Translations under genes and position numbers: made by a program | In this document: positions 1 to 8,929 of the stretch, piece after piece | Numbering within the stretch: the stretch's first letter is position 1 | Layout: the number at the start of each line of letters is the position of its first letter | Assembly (NCBI GenBank): GCA_019245255.1 | Contig: JAFARV010000421.1 | Coordinates: forward strand, 1 to 8,929 | From: Acidobacteriaceae bacterium | GTDB taxonomy: Bacteria > Acidobacteriota > Terriglobia > Bryobacterales > Bryobacteraceae | DNA length: 8,929 nt | Direction: 5' to 3' | The notes under the pieces: generated by a model | Databases searched by the model: none | Told to the model about the DNA's origin: nothing | The model's input: only the letters and a program-made list of their open reading frames with translations

Positions 1-92
1 AGGGTTCGCATCCGCTCCAGCCCGAACTTCGCACCAACCTTCAGTTCGTTGCCGAGCGCGTAGAGGTAGCGAACTGAATCGGGATAACTCAC
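1..92 (-). CDS. folC: Bifunctional folylpolyglutamate synthase/dihydrofolate synthase, N-terminal fragment
   Basis: The first 30 codons of a gene that runs off the left edge. It starts with GTG at 92-90, and this codon overlaps the TGA stop of the upstream esterase gene in a 4-base GTGA junction, so the two are almost certainly co-transcribed and translationally coupled. The visible peptide includes YPDSVRYLYALGNELK followed by KFGLERM. This is the usual opening of FolC proteins: an aromatic 'Y.D.VRYLY.LG' helix, then 'GLER.R.LL', ahead of the Mur-ligase-type P-loop, which lies outside the window. FolC adds L-glutamate to dihydropteroate and to folates in the cytoplasm, using ATP. The other minus-strand frame that stays open here gives an arginine-rich peptide with no recognisable character. 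The assignment rests on pattern recognition of 30 residues only. Confidence 0.75.
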   Translation of the reverse strand, partial: MSYPDSVRYLYALGNELKVGAKFGLERMRT

Positions 93-826
93 GAATGCTC
101 GAGGCGCTTCAAGAGGGGTTCAATGGTGCGGAACACATCTTCTGCAACTACCCGGTTGCCGGCAGAGTTCGGGTGAATGCCATCCGGCTGCATCAGATTG
201 TTATGTGAGTAGACGTCGATAAGCAGGAACGGCAGGAGGGTGATTTTGTATTTGGCCGCCAAGTCCGCGTACATGGCGTTGAATGGTTTTATGTAGTCGA
301 CGCCGTAGTTTGGCGGAAGCGTGATTCCGAGCAAAACGATTTGAATCCCTGAACGCTTCAACGTTGCGATCATGTCATCCAGGTTCTTCTTGGTGGTCTC
401 GACCGGCACTCCGCGCAGCCCATCATTGCCGCCGAACTCGAGCAAGACTAACAAGGGATGTTCAGCCGTGACGTTGTCGATGCGCGCGACTCCGTCCGAG
501 CTTGTATCGCCGGCGACGCCCTGATTCTCCACTCGGAACGGTAAATGGCGCTGGTCCAGGATCTCCTGTAGGTATTGGGGATAGCTCTTTTCCACTACGC
601 CAGCCGTCAGGCTGTCGCCAAACGCAACGATTACTTTTCGGTTGTCGTTCGGTGTCTCGGCTGTGACCGGCGGCGAAGTAGCTGTATTCTCTGGAGATCC
701 GGAACTCTGCGCGGGCGCCGGCCGTCTTTCATCAGAGGGCTGTTGCGTGCGGTTACCCGAGCAGCCATTGAGCGATACCGATAAAGCGCAGGCTGCGAAA
801 ATAACAACAAATCGACCGACCCTCAC
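89..826 (-). CDS. tesA: TesA-like SGNH/GDSL esterase, predicted lipoprotein
   Basis: A 245-residue serine esterase of the SGNH family, closest in pattern to TesA/arylesterase (acyl-CoA thioesterase I/lysophospholipase L1). Block I is FGDSLTAG with nucleophile Ser72; block II has Gly106 in NQGVAGDTS; block III is GGNDG with Asn134; block V is PDGIHPN with Asp215 and His218. All catalytic and oxyanion residues are therefore present. The N-terminus reads VRVGRFVVIFAACALSV and then LNGC: a short charged segment, a hydrophobic core and a lipobox with Cys22. Residues 23-62 form a Pro/Ser/Thr-rich linker before the enzyme domain. E. coli TesA is instead a soluble periplasmic protein. I chose the GTG at 826-824 because it puts the signal peptide at the terminus; the frame stays open to 1288, but that stretch is antisense to the ABC ATPase gene. 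There is no good Shine-Dalgarno at normal spacing. The gene is divergent from ybbA and overlaps folC by 4 bases. Its natural substrate cannot be read from the sequence. Confidence 0.88.
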   Translation of the reverse strand: MRVGRFVVIFAACALSVSLNGCSGNRTQQPSDERRPAPAQSSGSPENTATSPPVTAETPNDNRKVIVAFGDSLTAGVVEKSYPQYLQEILDQRHLPFRVENQGVAGDTSSDGVARIDNVTAEHPLLVLLEFGGNDGLRGVPVETTKKNLDDMIATLKRSGIQIVLLGITLPPNYGVDYIKPFNAMYADLAAKYKITLLPFLLIDVYSHNNLMQPDGIHPNSAGNRVVAEDVFRTIEPLLKRLEHS

Positions 827-841
827 ATCATCAAGATATAC
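827..841. promoter_or_regulatory. 15-base divergent gap between tesA and ybbA starts
   Basis: Only 15 bases lie between the GTG of the esterase gene and the ATG of the ABC ATPase gene. This is too short to hold either promoter, so the -35/-10 elements for each gene should lie inside the 5' end of the other. The gap is AT-rich, and TATA-like hexamers occur on both strands (TATAC around 837-841 on plus, TATATC on minus), but neither has a convincing -35 partner. Neither start has a normally placed Shine-Dalgarno; a GGAGG on the minus strand near 845-849 lies about 18 bases from the GTG. The call as a regulatory region is inferred from geometry. Confidence 0.35.
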
Positions 842-1576
842 ATGCCTCCGGCTGCAACTCCCCCGAACATCATCGAAGCGCGGCAAGTCTCGAAGGTGAT
901 CGAAAATCCGCCCAACCGCGTTGAGATTCTCCGCGACATCAGTCTTTCTGTCCCGAAGGGCCAGTTCATTGGGATTATGGGCGCTTCGGGCAGCGGCAAG
1001 AGCACGCTGCTTGGACTGCTGGCGGGACTCGATGACGTAACTTCGGGATCCATTGTCGTCGACGGCACGGAGATTACGGCCCTCAAAGAGAACGATCTCG
1101 CCCGCTTTCGCGGCCGGAAGCTTGGGTTCGTGTTTCAGTCCTATCAGCTGGTCCCGACTCTGACGGCGGAAGAAAACGTATTGCTGCCAGCCGAACTCAG
1201 CGGCAACGGGAGAAACGCACGGGAGCGTGCAAGAGACCTGCTGGAACGCGTGGGCCTCAGCGGCAGACGTCATCACTATCCGGTGCAACTCTCGGGTGGA
1301 GAACAGCAGCGCGTAGCTTTAGCGCGCGCATTCATCACCGCGCCGCCCATCCTTTTCGCCGACGAGCCAACGGGAAATCTGGATAGCTCGAATGGTCACC
1401 ATGTGCTCGAGTTGCTGCTGAACCTTAATCGCGAAGAGGGTACAACGCTTGTGCTGGTTACACATGACCCGACACTCGTGGCCCACGCGGATCGCATCGT
1501 TACGCTTTCAGACGGACGAATTCTTAGCGACGCTCCCCGAAGCCAGGCGCTCCACTCCGAGACGATATGTTCCTGA
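842..1576 (+). CDS. ybbA: ABC transporter ATP-binding protein, YbbA/LolD type
   Basis: A 244-residue cytoplasmic ATPase that would power the permease encoded next to it. Walker A is GASGSGKST (47-55); Q-loop Gln99 sits in VFQSYQLVPTLTAEEN; the signature is LSGGEQQRVALARA (150-163); Walker B is ILFADEP (170-176) with catalytic Glu175; the D-loop is GNLDS (178-182); the H-loop is His208 in VTHD. These, with the 'SYQLVPTLTA.EN' region, are typical of the LolD/MacB/YbbA group that serves FtsX-like permeases. Length is usual for the group, with a slightly extended N-terminus of about 10 residues. The ATG at 842 is the only reasonable start: no in-frame start lies close upstream and the next Met is Met46, just before Walker A. 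The stop overlaps the permease start by 10 bases. YbbA rather than LolD is chosen because of the flanking esterase and the single very long permease downstream. Confidence 0.93.
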   Translation: MPPAATPPNIIEARQVSKVIENPPNRVEILRDISLSVPKGQFIGIMGASGSGKSTLLGLLAGLDDVTSGSIVVDGTEITALKENDLARFRGRKLGFVFQSYQLVPTLTAEENVLLPAELSGNGRNARERARDLLERVGLSGRRHHYPVQLSGGEQQRVALARAFITAPPILFADEPTGNLDSSNGHHVLELLLNLNREEGTTLVLVTHDPTLVAHADRIVTLSDGRILSDAPRSQALHSETICS

Positions 1577-4101
1577 GTACGGCGTCCAAAATCGCGTTCC
1601 GCGAACTGCGCGCCACGCCGGGTAAGTTCCTGTTTGTTGTGGTCGCAGTGGCCATCGGCATCGCGGCACTTACAGGAGTGAAGGGATTTGGCGCAGCCTT
1701 CAAGGGCATGCTGTTGACCAACGCCAAGCAATTGATCGCAGGCGATCTTCAGGGCCAGTTCTGGGCTCTGCCTACGCCACAGCAGGAGCAGCAAATGAGC
1801 GCTCTGGGGCGCGAATATGGCCAGCTCACTCGGGTGACGGAGACGGTTTCGATGGCTGGCTCAAGTCACCAGCGCATTCCGCAGATGATTGCAGTCAAGG
1901 CGATCGATCCGGCTGTCTATCCCTATTACGGGCATCTCGCCACGAAACCGGCCGAGTCCTTGCGCAGCTTACTTTGTGATGATGCTTCCGTTGTTGCGAC
2001 TCCAGAGTTGCTGCTGAGGTTGAAGGTCAAGCCCGGCGACATCATTCGTATCGGCGGAAAAGAATTCCGGATCACCGGCACCCTGATAACCGAGCCCGAT
2101 CGTCTGGCTTCAGGCTTCGGCCCCGGTATGCGTGTGTTAATGACTCGCGGGGGACTCGATCGCACTGGACTCATTCAATTTGGTAGCCGGGCCGCGCAGC
2201 GCTTTCTATTCAAGCTCAATCCTCAGATCGATCTCGACAGACTGAAGGCGCGTATGAAAGTTATCCTGCCGCACGTGTTCATCAGCGATTATCGCGAGGG
2301 AAGCCCGGTGGTGGGCAAAGCGATTGATAACACCACAACGTTTCTGAGTCTGGTAAGTCTGATCGCGCTGATTGTCGGGTCGCTCGGAGTTGCGATGGCC
2401 ATGTATTCGCACTTACAACAACGAATGGACACCATCGGCATCATGAAAGCACTGGGTGCTCGCGCGAATCAAGTCATTTACATTTATCTGCTGCAGACGT
2501 TGTGTCTCGGTGTTGCAGGAGCGCTCGTCGGCATCGGCGTTGGGGCCGCCGTGCAGCGGTCTTTTCCCTGGTTGATTCGGCGTGTGTCCGATCAGTTACC
2601 TCCGGTCCCGTGGGATTGGTCCTTCAGTATCCAGGGAATGTGCCTCGGCATGCTCGCAACAGTCTTGTTCACTTTGCCGCCTTTGCTCGGAATCCGCAAC
2701 ATCAAACCGAATCTGGTGTTCCGGCGCGACATGGCCGACGCCGTCACGCAAAATCGCCGCCGCTGGCGTGACAAAGTTCCGCAGGTCTTTGCGATTGTAG
2801 TTATCATCGCCGGTTTCGCCGGAATCGCGGTGTGGTTGAGCGATTCCCTGCAAATCGGGAGTTACTTTATAGGCGGCCTGGCTACGAGTCTGCTTGTTCT
2901 CGGCGCCATCGCCGTTCTGCTGCTTTTGGTCATGCGGCGCCTGGTGCGCTCGGCGGGATTCAGGCTCCCGGCCGTTTTCCGGCATGGCTTCGCAAATCTG
3001 TATCGCCCGGGCAATCATGCGGGAGCGGTGCTGGTGGCCCTCGGCGTCGGTGTGATGTTTACGTTGACAACTTACTTACTACAACGGACGGTGCTGAATG
3101 AAGTCGTTAGCGAGGGGCCTGGGCGCGAGGGCAACATCTTTCTGCTCGACATCCACAATGCAACCGGAGTGCGCAAGCTTGTCGAGTCCGAACCGGGCGT
3201 AAACAGCCGTCTCGAACTTGCGGGTTACATCGTCGCCCGACTCGTAACTAAGAACGGGCTAACGCCCGACCGCCTCGATCTATCGCGTGAACGCAAAGAC
3301 AGGCTCGGAGCGGTTCGCATCACGACAGCGGAGGGGCTGCCCGACGGGCTCGATCTGATCGCCGGTCACTGGTGGAGCGCCGCGAGCAACACGCCTGAGA
3401 TGGCCGTCTCCGAAGAGGTGCGGCGCGATTTTCACCTCCGCATCGGCGATCGCATCGAGTTCCAGATCGCAGGCCGCACAGTTTTTGCGCCCATTGTCGC
3501 GGAATTCAAACGCGAAGCCAGAGCTCCGGTTCGTTATGACCTGGTGATGCCGACGCAAGCTCTCATCGGCTTTCCGGTCGTTTACTACGGAGCAGTACAC
3601 GCACAGCCTGCTCAAATTCCCCAAATTGAAGAAGATCTGTTCGATCGTTTCCCGACGGTCACCGTAATGAATCTTGCGGATGTGCTCAGACGCATTCAGG
3701 AGGCCGTCGATCAGGTCGCAGTTGTCGTACGCTTCCTGGCCTTCTTTGCGATAGCGGCCGGCATCATTATTCTGTGTTCCAGCGTTGCGGGTACGCGCTA
3801 TCGCCGCATTCGCGAAGTTGCGATCCTGAAGACCGTTGGTGCGACGAAGGGCAGGATTGCTTCCATCTTCTCTGTCGAGTTCTCGGTCTTGGGAGCGGTC
3901 GCAGGCTTCATCGGCGCCGTGTTGGCGAATGTGTTCACAAAGATCATCGCGCACAAGTTCATCGAAACGACGGTATCCTTCGATTGGGTTTCGCTGCTGA
4001 TTGCCGCGGCGTGCACTGTGCTGCTCGCGAACGCAGCCGGCTGGCTCGCGAGCGCTCGCATCCTGAATGAAAAACCATTAGCCGTTCTGCGGAATGAGTG
4101 A
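1567..4101 (+). CDS. ybbP: ABC transporter permease, YbbP type (two FtsX domains)
   Basis: An 844-residue inner-membrane permease, the partner of the ATPase just upstream. I see about ten hydrophobic segments: near residues 21-38; three around 259-280, 305-326 and 353-375; three around 404-424, 433-457 and 484-506; and three around 722-742, 770-793 and 807-830. Between helix 1 and the first FtsX core, and again at about 507-715, are two large extracytoplasmic domains of MacB_PCD character. Each FtsX core carries the coupling segment after its first helix (TIGIMKALGA and REVAILKTVGA). This doubled layout and length match YbbP (E. coli about 800 residues) rather than LolC/E or MacB. Proteins of this type VII ABC group usually do mechanical work on the periplasmic side instead of moving a substrate through a channel. 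The ATG at 1567 lies inside the end of ybbA with a weak GAGACG upstream, which suggests coupled translation. The 38 bases after the stop hold no convincing terminator. Confidence 0.92.
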   Translation: MFLSTASKIAFRELRATPGKFLFVVVAVAIGIAALTGVKGFGAAFKGMLLTNAKQLIAGDLQGQFWALPTPQQEQQMSALGREYGQLTRVTETVSMAGSSHQRIPQMIAVKAIDPAVYPYYGHLATKPAESLRSLLCDDASVVATPELLLRLKVKPGDIIRIGGKEFRITGTLITEPDRLASGFGPGMRVLMTRGGLDRTGLIQFGSRAAQRFLFKLNPQIDLDRLKARMKVILPHVFISDYREGSPVVGKAIDNTTTFLSLVSLIALIVGSLGVAMAMYSHLQQRMDTIGIMKALGARANQVIYIYLLQTLCLGVAGALVGIGVGAAVQRSFPWLIRRVSDQLPPVPWDWSFSIQGMCLGMLATVLFTLPPLLGIRNIKPNLVFRRDMADAVTQNRRRWRDKVPQVFAIVVIIAGFAGIAVWLSDSLQIGSYFIGGLATSLLVLGAIAVLLLLVMRRLVRSAGFRLPAVFRHGFANLYRPGNHAGAVLVALGVGVMFTLTTYLLQRTVLNEVVSEGPGREGNIFLLDIHNATGVRKLVESEPGVNSRLELAGYIVARLVTKNGLTPDRLDLSRERKDRLGAVRITTAEGLPDGLDLIAGHWWSAASNTPEMAVSEEVRRDFHLRIGDRIEFQIAGRTVFAPIVAEFKREARAPVRYDLVMPTQALIGFPVVYYGAVHAQPAQIPQIEEDLFDRFPTVTVMNLADVLRRIQEAVDQVAVVVRFLAFFAIAAGIIILCSSVAGTRYRRIREVAILKTVGATKGRIASIFSVEFSVLGAVAGFIGAVLANVFTKIIAHKFIETTVSFDWVSLLIAAACTVLLANAAGWLASARILNEKPLAVLRNE

Positions 4102-4139
4102 AGTCGTCGAGATTGCCCCCGGTTGGCGGACTGAACTAG

Positions 4140-7682
<3,543 letters not shown>

Positions 7683-7768
7683 AGCTCACCTGTACTTATC
7701 GGTTGTTGACGAAAGAATCTAAGGACAAATTTGGGCCTGCCTGGTCTGCTATCCTCCCCGCAGTAAAC
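7683..7768. promoter_or_regulatory. Divergent intergenic region between sensor kinase and lyase genes
   Basis: 86 bases with no gene of their own, holding the 5' ends of two divergent genes. On plus there is a TTGACG at 7706-7711 that could be a -35 element, but no good -10 lies 16-18 bases after it. TGCTAT at 7747-7752 is a weak -10 candidate with a poor -35 partner. A perfect 8-base palindrome, CAAATTTG, sits at 7726-7733, near the middle. The shared region leaves open joint control of the two genes, but no promoter can be placed with confidence. The frame of the lyase stays open back to a TTG at 7703, which I do not treat as coding. Confidence 0.4.
7685..7691 (-). promoter_or_regulatory. 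Ribosome binding site of the sensor kinase gene
   Basis: On the minus strand AGGTGAG lies just before the GTG start at 7682. AGGTGA is complementary to the UCACCU at the 3' end of 16S rRNA, and six bases separate its AGG from the start codon, which is an ideal register. This is the clearest Shine-Dalgarno in the window and it supports the GTG start of the kinase, which is also placed exactly right for the signal peptide. Confidence 0.6.
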
Positions 7769-8659
7769 ATGTTTTCCAGCAAAGATAAAAAGAAACCTAC
7801 ATGGAAAGAACTACTGAAACGGGAAGCGCCGGTTCAATTGCCGGCAGCGCATGACGCTTTGACGGCCAAACTGATTCAGCGCGCCGGGTTCGCTGCATAC
7901 CAGATTGGCGGCTTTGCCCTGGTGGGTGCGCGCCACGGCTTGCCCGATATTGATCTCACGCGGTTTGCGGAGCAATCGGCCGGCGTCCGTGACATTCTGC
8001 CTGCCAGTTCACTTCCCGTACTCGTCGACGCAGACGATGGTTACGGGGATGTGAAGAATGTGACGCACACAGTCCAGTCCTATGAGGCCATGGGCGTGTC
8101 TGCCATTTTTCTGGAGGACCAGGTCTCGCCCAAACGATGCGGGCATATGAGCGGGAAGAAGGTAATCCAGCCTGAAGTGATGGAGGAGCGTATCAGCGCT
8201 GCTGCTGCGGCACGCACGAGCGAGGATTTCTTTCTAGTCGCGCGAACGGATGCCCGCGAGCCCGAGGGATTAGATTCAGCCTTGCGCCGAGCGGAACGCT
8301 ATGTAAGGGCAGGCGCCGATGGCATCTATGTTGAAGCGCCGAAGAGCGTGAAAGAGATTGAAGAGATTGGCAAAGCGCTGCCGGGCACTCCCCAAATGAC
8401 GAACATGTTTGAGGGCGATAATGAGACGCCTTGGCTCACGCCGAAGGAGTTAGGCAAGCTCGGCTTTTCCATGATCCTCTATCCGACGTCACTGTTGTTT
8501 CGGGTTGTGCGCTCGATTCAGCGCGGGCTCGAAGACCTCAAAGCAGGCAAACAGGTACCGCATAAAGAAGCTGTGGATATGAGTGAATACGAGGACATCA
8601 CCGGGCTGGCACGCTGGGCTGAGATCGAGAACCGCTTTCAGCACGGCCACGGTCACTGA
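7769..8659 (+). CDS. Isocitrate lyase/PEP mutase family protein (methylisocitrate lyase-like)
   Basis: A 296-residue cytoplasmic TIM-barrel enzyme of the isocitrate lyase/PEP mutase superfamily. Seen in order: AAHDALTAKL (26-35), the substrate/metal loop VDADDGYGD (86-94), EDQ (116-118), the flexible active-site loop PKRCGH (121-126) with catalytic Cys124, and VARTDA (157-162) with Arg159 and Asp161. KRCGH marks the C-C bond lyase branch (isocitrate, 2-methylisocitrate, 2,3-dimethylmalate lyases) rather than true PEP mutases, so the reaction is probably cleavage of a 2-methylisocitrate-like acid to pyruvate or glyoxylate plus a dicarboxylate. The length fits methylisocitrate lyase (about 290), not isocitrate lyase (over 400). 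No prpC or prpD is adjacent, so the substrate is unresolved. I start at ATG 7769 because the peptide before PTWKELL in the longer frame is not family-like; no clear Shine-Dalgarno is present. It is divergent from the sensor kinase, and its stop is 7 bases from that of the convergent permease gene. Confidence 0.88.
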   Translation: MFSSKDKKKPTWKELLKREAPVQLPAAHDALTAKLIQRAGFAAYQIGGFALVGARHGLPDIDLTRFAEQSAGVRDILPASSLPVLVDADDGYGDVKNVTHTVQSYEAMGVSAIFLEDQVSPKRCGHMSGKKVIQPEVMEERISAAAAARTSEDFFLVARTDAREPEGLDSALRRAERYVRAGADGIYVEAPKSVKEIEEIGKALPGTPQMTNMFEGDNETPWLTPKELGKLGFSMILYPTSLLFRVVRSIQRGLEDLKAGKQVPHKEAVDMSEYEDITGLARWAEIENRFQHGHGH

Positions 8660-8666
8660 GCGCTGC

Positions 8667-8929
8667 TCAAAAGTCAACCCGCAATGCCTTTATCGGATCA
8701 ATGGCTGCGGCTCTTAGCGCAGGCAGCAAAGCAGCGACGAAGCTGACCACGATCAAAGTAAGTACGACTGAGAGCAGGGTCAAGGGATCGAAAGGGGAGA
8801 CTCCATGCAGCATCCCGGCAACGAAGCGGCTTAGAAGCATTAAGCCTAAGGCCCCCGCTCCCAGGCCGATAATGACCAATCCAAATGCCTCGCTCATGAT
8901 GTGCCGGATCAGCCGCCCCGGGTGAGCGC
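8667..8929 (-). CDS. FtsX/MacB-type ABC permease (ADOP family), C-terminal fragment
   Basis: The last 86 codons of a membrane protein whose gene enters from the right edge. After a basic coupling-helix segment (HPGRLIRHIMSEA) come a Gly-rich hydrophobic helix (FGLVIIGLGAGALG), a short loop containing SPFDPLT, a second long helix (LLSVVLTLIVVSFVAALLPA), and the cytoplasmic tail RAAAIDPIKALRVDF. The ending 'PALRAA.IDP..ALR' is the hallmark C-terminus of FtsX/MacB permeases. Together with the neighbourhood, it looks most like ADOP proteins, which have two FtsX units, are found in many copies in Acidobacteria, and usually lack their own adjacent ATPase. ADOP versus a plain MacB-like permease cannot be settled from this fragment. 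It ends convergently with the lyase gene. Confidence 0.8.
   Translation of the reverse strand, partial: AHPGRLIRHIMSEAFGLVIIGLGAGALGLMLLSRFVAGMLHGVSPFDPLTLLSVVLTLIVVSFVAALLPALRAAAIDPIKALRVDF

Noticed and set aside
835..842. TATA-like -10 element just before the ybbA ATG.
   Set aside because: It would overlap the start codon and make the transcript start inside the gene, and no -35 lies at 16-18 bases.
827..1288. Open minus-strand extension of the esterase frame upstream of the GTG, with an ATG-like start at 1288.
   Set aside because: It is antisense to the ABC ATPase through Walker A and beyond, has no recognisable domain, and would bury the lipoprotein signal peptide in the middle of the protein.
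2596..3018. 140-codon minus-strand frame inside the permease gene.
   Set aside because: Low-complexity shadow (many Gln/Arg/Glu/Pro) opposite well-defined membrane helices; no start signal.
3280..3954. 224-codon open frame on the minus strand inside the permease gene.
   Set aside because: Antisense shadow of a clear membrane protein gene. The peptide is rich in Arg/Asp/Asn with no motif, as expected from reversed high-GC coding sequence.
4102..4139. Possible terminator between the convergent permease and sensor genes.
   Set aside because: The 38 bases hold only a 3-4 base GCC/GGC pairing and no T-run on either strand, so it is not a credible intrinsic terminator.
7703..7768. Longer lyase start at TTG 7703, adding 22 residues.
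   Set aside because: The extra residues do not resemble the family N-terminus, and no Shine-Dalgarno precedes the TTG. ATG 7769 gives the normal family length, although its own ribosome binding site is also weak.

Overview
The window looks like a piece of an Acidobacteriota chromosome, probably a Solibacter/Bryobacter-like soil lineage. It has moderately high GC, and all of it is protein-coding apart from four short gaps of 7 to 86 bases. Three genes point to this group: a very large hybrid histidine kinase with a periplasmic propeller sensor, the C-terminus of an FtsX/MacB-type permease of the ADOP kind (acidobacterial duplicated orphan permease), and an isocitrate lyase/PEP mutase family enzyme. 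The taxonomic call is inferred from gene content only. I saw no rRNA, tRNA, CRISPR array, insertion sequence or phage gene.

Left region (1-4101): a divergent locus built around the TesA/YbbA/YbbP neighbourhood known from E. coli and many other bacteria. On the minus strand, a TesA-like SGNH esterase (here a predicted lipoprotein, GTG start at 826) is followed with a 4-base GTGA overlap by the first 30 codons of a gene that reads as folC (folylpolyglutamate/dihydrofolate synthase), which leaves the window at the left edge. On the plus strand, an ABC ATPase (YbbA/LolD type) and an 844-residue ten-helix permease (YbbP type) overlap by 10 bases. Only 15 bases separate the two divergent start codons. 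The likely joint function is at the inner membrane: the ABC pair would move or present a hydrophobic ester-containing molecule, and the tethered esterase would cleave it.

Middle region (4140-7682, minus strand): one 1180-residue hybrid sensor kinase. It has a signal peptide, 14 regularly spaced propeller blades (about 43 residues apart, so probably two seven-bladed propellers), a Y_Y_Y domain, one membrane helix, HisKA, HATPase and a C-terminal receiver domain. All catalytic residues are present, but the protein has no DNA-binding output and no HPt domain.

Right region (7683-8929): an 86-base divergent control region separates the kinase from a plus-strand isocitrate/2-methylisocitrate lyase family enzyme with the KRCGH active-site motif. 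Seven bases past its stop lies the stop of a convergent gene, the ADOP-type permease C-terminus, which continues off the right edge.

I found no clearly new defence or mobile system. The points most worth a second look are the lipoprotein version of TesA beside YbbAP, the very tight divergent start region with a possible leader peptide, and the 14-blade orphan hybrid kinase divergent from a lyase of unresolved substrate.
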